Part shown: piece after piece, positions 31,563 through 40,629 of the stretch | Layout of the letters: each line of letters starts with the position of its first letter | Position numbering within the stretch: position 1 is the first letter of the stretch | NCBI RefSeq assembly: GCF_009996735.1 | Contig: NZ_JAACYI010000020.1 | Location: forward strand, 1-64,000 | DNA from: Cellulomonas sp. APG4 | GTDB taxonomy: Bacteria > Actinomycetota > Actinomycetes > Actinomycetales > Cellulomonadaceae | Reading direction: 5' to 3' | DNA length: 64,000 bases | Notes under the pieces: generated by a model | The model's input: only the letters and a program-made list of their open reading frames with translations | What the model was told of the DNA's origin: nothing | Database searches by the model: none | Translations under genes and position numbers: made by a program

Positions 31563-32125
31563 CGGGCCGGGGGCGAGCGCCCGAACCTCCTGACTCCGGT
31601 GCGGCGGCGCACGACTCCGAACCGGACCAGGAGGGCGTCGCGCGCGCCATCGCGCTCAGGCTCCTGACGGGCGCGCCGCGCAGCCGGCACCAGCTGGCCG
31701 AGGCGATGGCGCGCAAGGACGTGCCGGACGACGTCGCCGAGCGCGTGCTCGACCGGTTCACCGAGGTCGGGCTCATCGACGACGCCGAGTACGCGCGCAT
31801 GCTCGTGCGGAGCCGGGGCGAGTCGCGTGGGCTCGCCCGGCGAGCGCTGGCCGCCGAGCTCCGCCGCAAGGGCGTGGGCGACGACGAGGCACAGGAGGCG
31901 CTCGCCACCGTGGACGACGAGACCGAGATCGCCAGGGCACGAGCCCTGCTCGAACGTCGGTGGCCCTCGCTCGCCCGGCTCGACCCGCAGGTGCGCGCAC
32001 GGCGTGCGCTCGGGATGCTCGGCCGCAAGGGTTACCCGGCCGGTCTCGCGTCGCGGCTCGTCCGCGAGTTGGAGGCCGAGGACCCCGGATCGACGTGGGA
32101 ACCTTGGGGGACCGAGGTCGAGTGA
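31559..32125 (+). CDS. recX: Regulatory protein RecX (CTG start proposed)
   Basis: RecX binds and restrains RecA filaments. The frame carries the full family sequence, [26 protein letters not shown] to [16 protein letters not shown], with three RecX helical repeats. No ATG, GTG or TTG lies between the recA end and the conserved N-terminal helix. The best start is CTG 31559, overlapping the recA stop (CTGA) with GAGG seven bases before it, giving 188 residues. ATG 31706 would remove the first conserved helices. The frame stays open far upstream inside recA, so a longer overlap cannot be excluded. Confidence 0.88.
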   Translation: MTGRGRAPEPPDSGAAAHDSEPDQEGVARAIALRLLTGAPRSRHQLAEAMARKDVPDDVAERVLDRFTEVGLIDDAEYARMLVRSRGESRGLARRALAAELRRKGVGDDEAQEALATVDDETEIARARALLERRWPSLARLDPQVRARRALGMLGRKGYPAGLASRLVRELEAEDPGSTWEPWGTEVE

Positions 32126-32148
32126 CCTCGCGGGGCCGTACGCGGCCC
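32113..32148 (+). promoter_or_regulatory. Two hairpins in the recX-rny gap
   Basis: CGAGGTC (32113-32119) pairs with GACCTCG (32124-32130) across a 4-nt loop and includes the recX stop codon. GGGCCG (32133-32138) pairs with CGGCCC (32143-32148) around TACG. They sit just before the rny ribosome-binding site and could attenuate or process the transcript. Confidence 0.5.
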
Positions 32149-32166
32149 GGGAGCGGGAGGTCGTCC

Positions 32167-33627
32167 GTGGTCGAGACCGCGATCGTGCTGGTGCTGCTGC
32201 TCGCGTGTCTCGTCGCGCTCGTGCTGGTGCTGCTCGCGCGCCGTGAGGCCGCCGTGACGCGACAGCAGGCGACTCAGGACGTCGCGGCGATCAAGCAGGA
32301 GGCCAGGGCGATGCTCTCGGACGCGCAGCGTCGCGAGGAGCGGATCGCCGAGCGCGAGCGCGAGCTCGCGGCCGAACGGCGCGAGGTGCGCACCCTGCAC
32401 GAGGCCGCGCAGCGGCGGGCGGAGCAGGCCCAGGAGGACCGCCGCGCCGCCGCCGAGCAGCTGGGCTCGGCCGACACCGCGGTCGCCGCGCGTCTCGCGG
32501 CCATCTCCGGCCTGTCGGCCGACGAGGCGCGCGCCGAGCAGGTCCGCATCGCCACGCAGGCCGCCGAGCGTGATGCCGAGGCGTCCGTGCGCCGCATCGA
32601 GGCACGTGCACGGCGGACCGCCGAGGAGCGTGCACGCGGCATCGTCGCCAGCGCGGTGCAGCGCGTCGCCGGGCCCACCTCGTCGCAGAGCGTCGTCACG
32701 GTGGTGCGCCTGCCCGGTGAGGAGATGAAGGGCCGGATCATCGGCAAGGAGGGGCGCAACATCCGCACCTTCGAGGCGCTCACCGGTGTCAACGTGATCG
32801 TCGACGACACGGCGGACTCCGTGACGCTCTCGAGCTTCGACGCCGAGCGACGTGAGGTCGCGGCCGTCGCGCTCGAGGCGCTCATCGCGGACGGCCGCAT
32901 CCATCCGCAACGTATCGAGATCGCGTACGCCGAGGCTGTCGCGGGCGCGAAGGACCGCGCAGTGGCCGCGGGTCACGAGGCTGCTGAGCGGGCGGGCGTG
33001 TACGGCCTGCACCCCGAGCTCGTCGAGGTGCTCGGCCGCTTGCGGCTGCGCACCAGCTACGGCCAGAACGTGCTCGCGCACCTCGTGGAGTCGGCGCACG
33101 TGGCCGCGGCCCTCGCGGCCGAGATCGGCGCCGACGAGGCCGTGGCCCGCCGGGCGGCCTTCCTGCACGACGTCGGCAAGGCGCTCACCGCCGAGACGGG
33201 CGGGACGCACGCCGCGGTCGGCGCCGACCTGGCCCGGCGCGTGGGCGAGAACGACGTCGTCGTCAATGCGATCGCGGCCCACCACGACGAGGTGCCGATG
33301 GAGTCGGTCGAGGCTGTCATCGTGCAGGCCGCCGACGCGTGCTCGGCCGCGCGGCCAGGGGCACGGCGTGACGAGCTCGACCAGTACATCGAGCGCATGG
33401 ACACCCTCGAGGCGCTGGTCGCCGCGCACGAGGGCGTCCGGCGCGCGGTCGCGATGTCGGCGGGACGCGAGGTGCGCGTGGTGGTCGAGCCCTCGCAGGT
33501 GCCCGACACCGACATGCCGGGGCTCGCTCGTACGATCGCGCGGCACATCGAGAAGGACCTGAGCTACCCCGGCGAGATCACGGTCACCGTGATCCGCGAG
33601 CTCAGGGCCTCGGCGACGGCAGGCTGA
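32167..33627 (+). CDS. rny: Ribonuclease Y
   Basis: Membrane-tethered endoribonuclease that starts mRNA decay. 486 residues from GTG 32167, six bases behind GGGAGG. N-terminal membrane helix (about 4-26), long charged coiled coil (about 30-165), KH domain (VVRLPGEEMKGRIIGKEGRNIRTFEAL is split by about residue 185-205) and HD domain with H334-D335 in FLHDVGK. It is shorter in the coiled coil than the about 520-residue Bacillus enzyme. It follows recA-recX by 41 bp and may share their SOS-controlled transcript. Confidence 0.94.
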   Translation: MVETAIVLVLLLACLVALVLVLLARREAAVTRQQATQDVAAIKQEARAMLSDAQRREERIAERERELAAERREVRTLHEAAQRRAEQAQEDRRAAAEQLGSADTAVAARLAAISGLSADEARAEQVRIATQAAERDAEASVRRIEARARRTAEERARGIVASAVQRVAGPTSSQSVVTVVRLPGEEMKGRIIGKEGRNIRTFEALTGVNVIVDDTADSVTLSSFDAERREVAAVALEALIADGRIHPQRIEIAYAEAVAGAKDRAVAAGHEAAERAGVYGLHPELVEVLGRLRLRTSYGQNVLAHLVESAHVAAALAAEIGADEAVARRAAFLHDVGKALTAETGGTHAAVGADLARRVGENDVVVNAIAAHHDEVPMESVEAVIVQAADACSAARPGARRDELDQYIERMDTLEALVAAHEGVRRAVAMSAGREVRVVVEPSQVPDTDMPGLARTIARHIEKDLSYPGEITVTVIRELRASATAG

Positions 33628-33658
33628 CTCACCCAGCCGTTGCGGGACGCGGCGCCCG

Positions 33659-34537
33659 CTAGACCCGGCTGTGGTTGCCGGCGGTCCCGGCCTGGGCCGC
33701 GAAGGTCGCGGCCGCGGTCTCCGCCTGGCCGGTGCGGGCCGTGCGCCGCTCGAGCCAGCGCGCGAACCAGGACATCGTGAGGTTGACCACGAGGTAGACG
33801 CTCGCCCCAACGACGAACAGAGCGACGAGGTAGCGCGGACCGAAGAACTGCGAGTTGTTCTGGATCGACTTCAGCAGCTCGGGGTAACCGATGATGAAGC
33901 CGAGCGACGAGTCCTTGAGCAGCACGACCAGCTGTGCGACGAGGCTCGGCATCATCGTCCGCACGGCCTGCGGCAGGAGCACCGAAGCGAGGGTCTGCGT
34001 CCGCGTCAGGCCCACGGCGTACGCCGCCTCCGCCTGCCCCTTCGGCAGCGAGGCGAGCCCGGCACGCAGGATCTCGGCAAAGATCGCCATGTTGTAGAGG
34101 ACGAGGCCGAACACCACGGACTCGAACGCGCTGAGGCCGAGGGCGGTGAAGCCGAAGAACATCATCAGCAGCACCGGCAGGCCGCGGAAGAGCTCGACCA
34201 CACCGACGGCCGGCGTGCGCAGCCAGCGGAAGCGGGTCGTGCGCCAGAGTGCGAGGACCAGACCGAGGAGCAGCGCGAGGGGTGCGGCGACGGCGGCGGC
34301 CCGTAGGGTCGCGCCAAGGCCTTGGATGAGCACGTTGCGCCACACTGCTGCCGCGGTCTGTTGCTTGGGCGGGTCGTAGAGGACGTCCCACCGGTCGGCG
34401 TCGAAGACGCCACGGCCCGCGGCGTACCAGACGCCGAGGGCGAGGAGCCCGAGCAGGACGACGCCGCCGACGACCGAGCCGATCCGTTCGCGACGTCGCG
34501 CTCGGGGACCTGGGGTGTCGTAGAGGACCGAGCTCAT
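33659..34537 (-). CDS. gluD: Glutamate/polar amino-acid ABC permease (GluD type)
   Basis: Second membrane subunit of the transporter. 292 residues, five or six membrane segments after a basic N-terminus; the EAA loop is seen in EILRAGLASLPKGQAEAAYAVGL, the site that contacts the ATPase. ATG overlaps the gluC stop by four bases. It is the last gene of the minus-strand operon and converges on rny, 31 bp away. Confidence 0.93.
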   Translation of the reverse strand: MSSVLYDTPGPRARRRERIGSVVGGVVLLGLLALGVWYAAGRGVFDADRWDVLYDPPKQQTAAAVWRNVLIQGLGATLRAAAVAAPLALLLGLVLALWRTTRFRWLRTPAVGVVELFRGLPVLLMMFFGFTALGLSAFESVVFGLVLYNMAIFAEILRAGLASLPKGQAEAAYAVGLTRTQTLASVLLPQAVRTMMPSLVAQLVVLLKDSSLGFIIGYPELLKSIQNNSQFFGPRYLVALFVVGASVYLVVNLTMSWFARWLERRTARTGQAETAAATFAAQAGTAGNHSRV

Positions 34538-35187
34538 CGCGTGAACGCCGCCTTCCGCTCGGCCTGGGCGGCCATCGCGCCGAGGGAGATGGTGATGATC
34601 AGGTAGCCGAGCGCGACTCCCACGAGGATCCAGACGACGCCGCCCGGGTTGGCCGTCGTGAGGCGGCGGCCGGTCCCCATGAGCTCGACCACGCCGAAGC
34701 CCGCGGCGACCGAGGTGTTCTTGGCGAGCGCGATGAACACGTTGATCAGGGGCGGGATCACGGTGCGGAAGGCCTGCGGGAGCACGACCTGGCCAAGGGA
34801 CTGGCCGAAGGTGAGCCCAATCGCGCGCGCGGCCTCGGCCTGCCCGATCCCCACGCTGTTGATCCCGGAGCGGATCGCCTCGCACACGAACGCCGCCGTG
34901 TAGAGGGTCAGGGCTACGACCGCGAAGCTGAAGAAGTCGAACGGCAGCCGCACACCGAATTGCGGTGTCACGAGGATGATGAAGAAGAACACCAGCGTGA
35001 GCGGTGTGTTCCGCAGCAGCTCGACGTACCCGGCCGCGAGCAGGCGCAACGGGCGCAACGGCGCCACCCGCATCGCTGCGAGCAGGAGCCCGAGGCCCAT
35101 CGCGAGCGCACCTGAGATCAGGGTGAGCTGGAGCGTCACCAGGAACCCCTGGGCGTAGAGGGGGAGGTTGTCCCCGATCACGTCCAC
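34534..35187 (-). CDS. gluC: Glutamate/polar amino-acid ABC permease (GluC type)
   Basis: First membrane subunit, 217 residues, typical His/Glu/Gln/Arg/opine permease domain with the EAA loop CEAIRSGINSVGIGQAEAARAIGLT. GTG start behind GAAGGAGAC. A very strong hairpin separates it from the binding-protein gene upstream, which may lower permease expression relative to GluB. Confidence 0.93.
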   Translation of the reverse strand: MDVIGDNLPLYAQGFLVTLQLTLISGALAMGLGLLLAAMRVAPLRPLRLLAAGYVELLRNTPLTLVFFFIILVTPQFGVRLPFDFFSFAVVALTLYTAAFVCEAIRSGINSVGIGQAEAARAIGLTFGQSLGQVVLPQAFRTVIPPLINVFIALAKNTSVAAGFGVVELMGTGRRLTTANPGGVVWILVGVALGYLIITISLGAMAAQAERKAAFTR

Positions 35188-35214
35188 CGTCGTCGGTCTC
35201 CTTCAGCCGTGGAC

Positions 35215-35253
35215 CGGCGGGGTCCCGGGGAGCGCGTCCCCGGGACCCCGCCG
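35215..35253 (-). terminator. gluB-gluC intergenic hairpin
   Basis: A 17-bp perfect stem: 35215-35231 pairs with 35237-35253 around the 5-nt loop GCGCG. No T-tract. Within one operon this is best read as a partial terminator or an mRNA-stabilising 3' end for the binding-protein message. Confidence 0.75.
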
Positions 35254-35281
35254 TCCGTGTCGTGCCGTGCGGGTCGGTCGC

Positions 35282-36163
35282 TCAGTAGCGGTCGACGGCC
35301 GGCGGCTCGGGCGTCGGCAGCACGGTGCCCGCCGTCGACTCCCAGGCCTCGGTCCAGCTGCCGTCCTCGTAGATCTCCTCGAGCACGTCGTTGATCCAGT
35401 CCCGGAACTCGTCGTCGTCCTTCGCGAGCCCGATGCCGTAGGGCTCCTCGGTGAACGGCTCGCCGCGCACCTCGAGCTCGGGGTCGTCGGCCGCGAAGCC
35501 GGCGAGGATCACGTTGTCGGTCGAGATCGCGTCGACCTGCCCGTTCTTGAGCGGCTCGAGGCAGTCGGAGTACGCACCGAACGGCGTGACCTCGACCTCG
35601 GGGAAGTTCTCGACCAGGTTCTGCTCGGGCGTCGAGCCCGAGACCGTGCACACGTTCTTGCCGTCCAGGTCGTCCGGGCCCTGGATGTCCTCGTTGGAGG
35701 CCAGCGTCAGGATCGACTGCCCGGCCTCGTAGTACGGGCCGGCGAAGGAGATGAGCTCCTTGCGGTCGTCGTTGATCGTGTAGGTCGCGACCACGATGTC
35801 CACCGTGCCGTTCTCGATGAACGTCTCGCGGTTGGCCGAGACGGTCTCGACCCACTCGATGCCGTCGTCGTCGATGCCCAGGCGCTCGGCGATCAGGCGG
35901 CCGATCTCGACGTCGAAGCCCACGGGCACGCCGTCGGGGCCGACGAGGCCGAAAAGGGGCTGGTCGAACTTGGTGCCGATCGTGATGGACCCCGCCTCGG
36001 CGAGCTCGGCCATCGTCGAGCCCTCGGGGAAGTCTGCGACGTCCATGTCCTCCGCGTCGCCGTCGGCGCCGGCGTCCGGCTCCTCGGCGTCGCTGCTGCA
36101 GGCGGCCAGTGCCAGGGTCGTCGCGGCGATGAGCGCGACGGCTCCTCTCCTCCGTGTACGCAT
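35282..36163 (-). CDS. gluB: Extracellular solute-binding lipoprotein (GluB type)
   Basis: Amino-acid-binding receptor of the ABC transporter. 293 residues: basic N-terminus, hydrophobic signal and lipobox LAAC with the lipidated C22, a Ser/Asp/Glu-rich linker, then the family 3 binding fold (SITIGTKFDQPLFG, VPVGFDVEIGRLIAERLG, FAGPYYEAGQSIL). ATG 36163 is preceded by GGAAGGAC. Glutamate is the likely ligand from gene order; other polar amino acids are possible. Confidence 0.93.
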   Translation of the reverse strand: MRTRRRGAVALIAATTLALAACSSDAEEPDAGADGDAEDMDVADFPEGSTMAELAEAGSITIGTKFDQPLFGLVGPDGVPVGFDVEIGRLIAERLGIDDDGIEWVETVSANRETFIENGTVDIVVATYTINDDRKELISFAGPYYEAGQSILTLASNEDIQGPDDLDGKNVCTVSGSTPEQNLVENFPEVEVTPFGAYSDCLEPLKNGQVDAISTDNVILAGFAADDPELEVRGEPFTEEPYGIGLAKDDDEFRDWINDVLEEIYEDGSWTEAWESTAGTVLPTPEPPAVDRY

Positions 36164-36264
36164 GGGCTGTCCTTCCGTGTCGTGCCCCGCCCAGTGGAGC
36201 GGGTGCAGGTCGTGCGGTGCGGTCGGTTGCGGTGCCTCCGGATGGTGCCCGGCGGCACGCGTCG

Positions 36265-37050
36265 TCAGTGCGTCAGGATCTTGGAGAGGAAGTCCTTGGC
36301 CCGGTCGCTGCGAGGGGCCGTGAAGAACGTCTCGGGCTCGGCCTCCTCGACCACCTGGCCGCCGTCCATGAAGACGACCCGGTGGGCGGCCCGGCGCGCG
36401 AAGCCCATCTCGTGCGTGACCACGATCATCGTCATGCCCTCCTGGGCGAGCGAGACCATCACGTCGAGCACCTCGTTGATCATCTCCGGGTCGAGCGCCG
36501 ACGTCGGCTCGTCGAACAGCATGACCTTGGGACGCATCGCGAGCGCCCGCGCGATCGCGACGCGCTGCTGCTGACCGCCCGAGAGCTGCGCGGGCAGCTT
36601 GTTCGCCTGGTTCGCCACGCCGACGCGCTCGAGCAGCTCGAGGGCGTGCGCACGCGCCTCGGCCCGCTTGACCCCCTTGGCCTTGATCGGGCCGAGCGTG
36701 ACGTTCTCGAGCACGGTCTTGTGCGCGAAGAGGTTGAACGACTGGAACACCATGCCGACGTCGGCGCGCAGCCGTGCGAGCGCCTTGCCCTCGGCGGGCA
36801 GGGGGACGCCGTCGATCGAGATGCTCCCGTCGTCGATCGTCTCGAGGCGGTTGATCGCCCGGCACAGCGTCGACTTGCCCGAGCCCGAGGGCCCGATGAT
36901 CACGACGACCTCGCCCCGGTGGACCGTCAGGTCGATGTCCTGCAGCACGTGCAGCTGGCCGAAGTGCTTGTTGACCTTCTCGAGCACGACGAGGGGCTCA
37001 CCGAGCGACGAGGGCGGGGCGTCAGGACGGGGGGCGACGTCGTGGGTCAT
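36265..37050 (-). CDS. gluA: Amino-acid ABC transporter ATPase (GluA type)
   Basis: Cytoplasmic ATPase that drives the importer. 261 residues with Walker [11 protein letters not shown]-loop [12 protein letters not shown], signature [15 protein letters not shown], Walker [14 protein letters not shown] and the switch histidine in VVTHEMGFA. First gene of the order gluA-gluB-gluC-gluD known from Corynebacterium. A leaderless promoter hexamer precedes the ATG. Confidence 0.95.
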   Translation of the reverse strand: MTHDVAPRPDAPPSSLGEPLVVLEKVNKHFGQLHVLQDIDLTVHRGEVVVIIGPSGSGKSTLCRAINRLETIDDGSISIDGVPLPAEGKALARLRADVGMVFQSFNLFAHKTVLENVTLGPIKAKGVKRAEARAHALELLERVGVANQANKLPAQLSGGQQQRVAIARALAMRPKVMLFDEPTSALDPEMINEVLDVMVSLAQEGMTMIVVTHEMGFARRAAHRVVFMDGGQVVEEAEPETFFTAPRSDRAKDFLSKILTH

Positions 37051-37062
37051 CTGCTGAACCTA
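37051..37062 (-). promoter_or_regulatory. gluABCD promoter, leaderless layout
   Basis: Minus-strand TAGGTT (37062-37057), 6 nt, then ATG 37050. Confidence 0.5.
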
Positions 37063-37152
37063 GAGGGACCCGGACGCGTGCTGCCAGTGGGGGTGGTCAC
37101 ATTCCGGCAACGACGCGGGGGTGCGACGTCGGTCGGTGCACCGCCGCCCACG

Positions 37153-37167
37153 TACCCTGGGACGTGA
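37153..37167 (+). promoter_or_regulatory. miaB promoter, leaderless layout
   Basis: TACCCT (37153-37158) lies 5 nt before an in-frame GTG at 37164 and 8 nt before ATG 37167. Either could be the first codon of a leaderless mRNA. Confidence 0.5.
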
Positions 37168-38765
37168 TGTCGACGACCACCAGCACCTCTGTGAGCGCCC
37201 CCGTGCCCGCGGTCGAGAGCCGTGCGCAGCCCGCTCGCACCTACGTCGTGCGCACGCTCGGCTGCCAGATGAACGTCCACGACTCCGAGCACATGGCCGG
37301 GATGCTCGAGGCGGCCGGCTACGTGCCCGCCGCGCCCGACGAGGCTGCGGCCTCGCGGGCCGACGTCGTCGTCATCAACACCTGCGCGGTCCGCGAGAAC
37401 GCCGCGAGCCGGCTCTACGGCAACCTGGGGCAGCTCGCCGCGGTCAAGAGCGCCAGGCCCGGCATGCAGATCGCCGTCGGCGGCTGCCTCGCGCAGAAGG
37501 ACCGCAGCGGCATCGTCGACCGCGCGCCCTGGGTGGACGTCGTGTTCGGCACGCACAACCTCGACGCGCTGCCCGTGCTCCTCGAGCGGGCACGGCACAA
37601 CGCCGAGGCCCAGGTCGAGATCGCCGAGTCCCTCCAGGTGTTCCCCTCGACGCTGCCCACGCGCCGCGAGTCGGTGTACGCGGGGTGGGTGTCGATCAGC
37701 GTGGGCTGCAACAACACGTGCACCTTCTGCATCGTGCCGCACCTGCGCGGCAAGGAGCGGGACCGGCGGCCGGGCGAGGTTCTCGCCGAGGTCGAGGCGC
37801 TCGTCGCGCAGGGGGCCGTCGAGGTCACCCTGCTGGGGCAGAACGTCAACAGCTACGGGGTCGAGTTCGGCGACCGTGCCGCGTTCGCCAAGCTGCTGCG
37901 CGCCGTCGGGGCGGTGCCCGGTCTCGAGCGCGTGCGCTTCACGTCGCCGCACCCCGCCGCGTTCTCCGACGACGTGATCGCCGCGATGGCCGAGACCCCG
38001 ACGGTGATGCCGCAGCTCCACATGCCCCTGCAGTCCGGCTCGGACCGCGTGCTGCGCGCCATGCGGCGCTCGTACCGCTCCGAGCGGTTCCTCGGGATCC
38101 TCGAGCGCGTGCGCGCGGCGATCCCGGACGCGGCCATCACCACGGACGTCATCGTCGGCTTCCCGGGCGAGACCGAGGAGGACTTCGCCGAGACCTTGCG
38201 CGTGGTCGAGGCCGCACGCTTCAGCTCCGCGTTCACGTTCCAGTACTCGCCCCGCCCCGGTACCCCGGCGGCCGACGTGCCCGACCAGCTCCCGAAGGAC
38301 GTCGTCCAGGAGCGCTACGAGCGGCTCGTCGCCCTCCAGGAGCGCATCTCGGCCGAGGAGAGCGCACGTCAGGTGGGCCGTACCGTCGAGGTGCTCGTGG
38401 CCGAGCACGAGGGTCGCAAGGACGGCGCGACGCGACGGCTCACGGGCCGGGCGCCCGACAACCGCCTGGTCCACCTCGCCGAGCCGGCCGGTGTGGCCGC
38501 GGACGTCGATCGCAGCGCCGAAGGACTGCCCGATGACGTCGCCCGGCCCGGTGACCTGGTACGCGTCGAGGTCACGGCCTCGGGGCCGCACCACCTGGTC
38601 GCGGACTCCGGTGCGCTCGGGGGCACCTTCGAGGTGCGTCGCACGCGCTCGGGCGACGCGTGGGCCCGACGCGAGCGCGCGCGCCGTGGTGGCGGCGACG
38701 ACCACGCCCACGGTGCCACCCCGGCCGGGGGTCCCGTGCTGCTGGGACTGCCCACCCGGCGCTGA
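37167..38765 (+). CDS. miaB: tRNA-2-methylthio-N6-dimethylallyladenosine synthase
   Basis: Radical-SAM enzyme that methylthiolates i6A37 in tRNAs reading U-starting codons; MiaA, which makes i6A37, is encoded 3.4 kb downstream. 532 residues from ATG 37167. The first iron-sulfur cluster uses C33 (TLGCQMN), the cysteine in INTCAVREN and that in GGCLAQ; the radical SAM cluster is [13 protein letters not shown] domain lies toward the C-terminus with a further extension of about 40 residues. Confidence 0.96.
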   Translation: MSTTTSTSVSAPVPAVESRAQPARTYVVRTLGCQMNVHDSEHMAGMLEAAGYVPAAPDEAAASRADVVVINTCAVRENAASRLYGNLGQLAAVKSARPGMQIAVGGCLAQKDRSGIVDRAPWVDVVFGTHNLDALPVLLERARHNAEAQVEIAESLQVFPSTLPTRRESVYAGWVSISVGCNNTCTFCIVPHLRGKERDRRPGEVLAEVEALVAQGAVEVTLLGQNVNSYGVEFGDRAAFAKLLRAVGAVPGLERVRFTSPHPAAFSDDVIAAMAETPTVMPQLHMPLQSGSDRVLRAMRRSYRSERFLGILERVRAAIPDAAITTDVIVGFPGETEEDFAETLRVVEAARFSSAFTFQYSPRPGTPAADVPDQLPKDVVQERYERLVALQERISAEESARQVGRTVEVLVAEHEGRKDGATRRLTGRAPDNRLVHLAEPAGVAADVDRSAEGLPDDVARPGDLVRVEVTASGPHHLVADSGALGGTFEVRRTRSGDAWARRERARRGGGDDHAHGATPAGGPVLLGLPTRR

Positions 38766-38776
38766 CCGTCAGGCGC
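38759..38776 (+). terminator. Small hairpin at the miaB stop
   Basis: GCGCTGAC pairs with GTCAGGCGC with one bulged G; the miaB TGA lies in the stem. Weak terminator candidate between convergent genes. Confidence 0.35.
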
Positions 38777-38783
38777 GCTCGGG

Positions 38784-39248
38784 TCACACCGCGCGCGGCC
38801 CGTCGTCGGGCACGAGCCCCGCGAGCGCGGCGAAGAACTGCACGCCCGTGCCGAGCCCGCACGCGACGAGCTGGGCGAGCTGCGCGTCGGTCGCCCCGTG
38901 CTCGAGATCGGTCGAGACCTCGGTGTAGACGGCCGTGCCGTCCTCCTCGTCGCGCAGGTAGACCTTGGGCCAGATGCGCTCGCGGTTCCAGTCGTTCACG
39001 GCGAGGAGGGCCGCGCGTCGCCGTCCCGGGTCGAGCGTGCGACGCCAGCGCCCGCGGACCTGGAGGATCTCGGCCTCGCGCCCGAGGAGCATGAACCAGA
39101 AGCGGTCACCGTCCCAGGTGCCGGTCAGGTCGCCGTCGCCGTCGCGGCGCACGGCGTAGCCGAGGCCGCGCAGGTGGGCCTCGACCCGCTCCGTCGTGAC
39201 GGGTGTCGCCCGCTGCGGCGGGGCCTCGGGGGTCGCGGGACGTCTCAT
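38784..39248 (-). CDS. YbjN-domain protein, second copy
   Basis: 154 residues with the YbjN fold, related in shape to type III secretion chaperones. Compared with its neighbour it shares TTERVEAHLRGLGY, EILQVRGRWRR, NDWNRERIWPKVY and the tail DLEHGATDAQLAQLVACGLG. ATG overlaps the stop of the first copy by four bases (ATGA). Function unknown; YbjN of E. coli has been tied to stress and motility regulation, which need not apply here. Confidence 0.88.
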   Translation of the reverse strand: MRRPATPEAPPQRATPVTTERVEAHLRGLGYAVRRDGDGDLTGTWDGDRFWFMLLGREAEILQVRGRWRRTLDPGRRRAALLAVNDWNRERIWPKVYLRDEEDGTAVYTEVSTDLEHGATDAQLAQLVACGLGTGVQFFAALAGLVPDDGPRAV

Positions 39249-39796
39249 GGTGCGGTCGCCGCCGGGTCGGGGTAGCGCTCGGCGAGCATGTCGAAGAACG
39301 TCGCCGCGGAGCCGAGGCCGCACTCGAGCAGGAGGCCCAGCTGGGCATCGGTGGCGCCGTGCTCGAGGTCGGTCGCGACCTCGCAGGTCAGGTGCACCAG
39401 CCCGTCGTCGCGCACCCGCGCGTACGCCTTGGGCCAGATGCGGTCGGTGTTCCAGGCGTTGCACAGCTCGAGCACCTCGGGGAGGCGCTCGAGGGCGACC
39501 TCCCGGTTCCACTGACCGCGCACCTGGAGGATCTCCTGCTCGTCCCCGAAGAGGAAGAAGTAGAACAGGCGCCCGCGCCAGAGCCCGCCCAGGTCGCCGT
39601 CGTCGTCCACGAACCACGTGAAGCCCTGGTCGGTCAGCCACGCCCCGATCCGCTCGGTGGTCACGCGGCTCGGGACGTCCGGGTCCGGGCGCTGCGGGGG
39701 AGCGGTCCGTGCGGGTGCCCCGAGGAGGCCTGCGAGCGGGCGGCCGGAGCTCGGTGCGACGTCGCGTACCCGGCGCACCCACGAGAGGAAGCCCAT
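39245..39796 (-). CDS. YbjN-domain protein, first copy
   Basis: 183 residues, with an extra basic/proline N-terminal segment of about 40 residues before the YbjN domain (TTERIGAWLTDQGFTWFVDDDGDLGGLW, QEILQVRGQWNRE, NAWNTDRIWPKAY, DLEHGATDAQLGLLLECGLG). A tandem paralogue follows with a coupled start. Both GGAGG and a TAAGGT hexamer lie before the ATG. Confidence 0.88.
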   Translation of the reverse strand: MGFLSWVRRVRDVAPSSGRPLAGLLGAPARTAPPQRPDPDVPSRVTTERIGAWLTDQGFTWFVDDDGDLGGLWRGRLFYFFLFGDEQEILQVRGQWNREVALERLPEVLELCNAWNTDRIWPKAYARVRDDGLVHLTCEVATDLEHGATDAQLGLLLECGLGSAATFFDMLAERYPDPAATAP

Positions 39797-39808
39797 CGGG
39801 GCACCTTA
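39797..39808 (-). promoter_or_regulatory. ybjN pair promoter, leaderless layout
   Basis: Minus-strand TAAGGT (39808-39803), 6 nt, then ATG 39796. GGAGG overlaps the upstream side, so a leadered alternative is possible. Confidence 0.4.
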
Positions 39809-39870
39809 CCTCCGCCACGGGGGCCCGACGGCGCCCGGTCGGGTGGTGCGGGCCGGCCCGCCGTGCGCGG

Positions 39871-39883
39871 TAGCGTCGACGCG
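39871..39883 (+). promoter_or_regulatory. Promoter of the dioxygenase-like gene, leaderless layout
   Basis: TAGCGT (39871-39876), 6 nt, then GTG 39883. Confidence 0.55.
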
Positions 39884-40629
39884 TGCTCCGCGCTGCCGCC
39901 CTGGTCCCCGAGACGGTGCTCCTCGTCCCCGGCGCAGCTGGGCGCGCGGACGTGCTCGAGGCCGAGCGCGCGGCCGCGCTCGAGGCGGTCGGCCGGGTGG
40001 TGGCCGCGGGACCGTCGCGTCTCGTCGTCGTCGCACCGGGGCGGCGGTCCGCGGTGCACCAGGGCGCGCTCGTCCCCACCCTCGGGGGTGCCGGCCTCGC
40101 CGACGACTCCCTCGACTGGCGCGTCGCGTCGGACCCGGCCGGGCCCGACGGCGCGGTGGTCGTCAACGAGGTCGCGGGTGCGGTCGGTCTGCTGCTCGCC
40201 CGGCGCGCGGGCTGGACGAGCGAGGTGACCGTGCTGGTCGTCCCGCCCGACGACGCCGCGGCGGCGCGCTCGCGCGGCGCGACGCTCGCGCAGGACGACG
40301 TCGGTCTGGTCGTCACGGGTTCGCTCAGTGCGCGGCACGGTCCGCAGGCCCCGCTCGCCGACGACCCGGAGGCTCCGGACGTGGACGCGTGGCTCGTCGA
40401 GGAGCTCGGTCGGGGGGAGGCCGGGCTGAGCCGGGCCGCGGACCTGCCGGCCGAGCGCGCGGTGACGCTCGCGATCAGCGCCTGGGCGCCGCTGCAGGTG
40501 CTCGCGGGCGCGGCCGGTGAGGGTGGCGACCATCACACCCGGCCCGACGGCGTCCTGCGCGGCGACGTGCTCCACACCTCGGTCGTGCACGGCGCGTGCT
40601 ACGTGAGTGCGGCGTGGGTGCGCGGGTGA
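39883..40629 (+). CDS. Class III extradiol-dioxygenase-like protein
   Basis: 248 residues of Ala/Gly/Val-rich sequence resembling the LigB-like family encoded between miaB and miaA in many actinobacteria. The expected first metal histidines near the N-terminus are not evident (LVPETVLLVPG), while GSLSARHG and GDHHTRPDG hold histidines further on, so catalysis is doubtful. GTG start; the stop overlaps the GTG of miaA (GTGA). Synteny with tRNA-modification genes is conserved but unexplained. Confidence 0.8.
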   Translation: MLRAAALVPETVLLVPGAAGRADVLEAERAAALEAVGRVVAAGPSRLVVVAPGRRSAVHQGALVPTLGGAGLADDSLDWRVASDPAGPDGAVVVNEVAGAVGLLLARRAGWTSEVTVLVVPPDDAAAARSRGATLAQDDVGLVVTGSLSARHGPQAPLADDPEAPDVDAWLVEELGRGEAGLSRAADLPAERAVTLAISAWAPLQVLAGAAGEGGDHHTRPDGVLRGDVLHTSVVHGACYVSAAWVRG

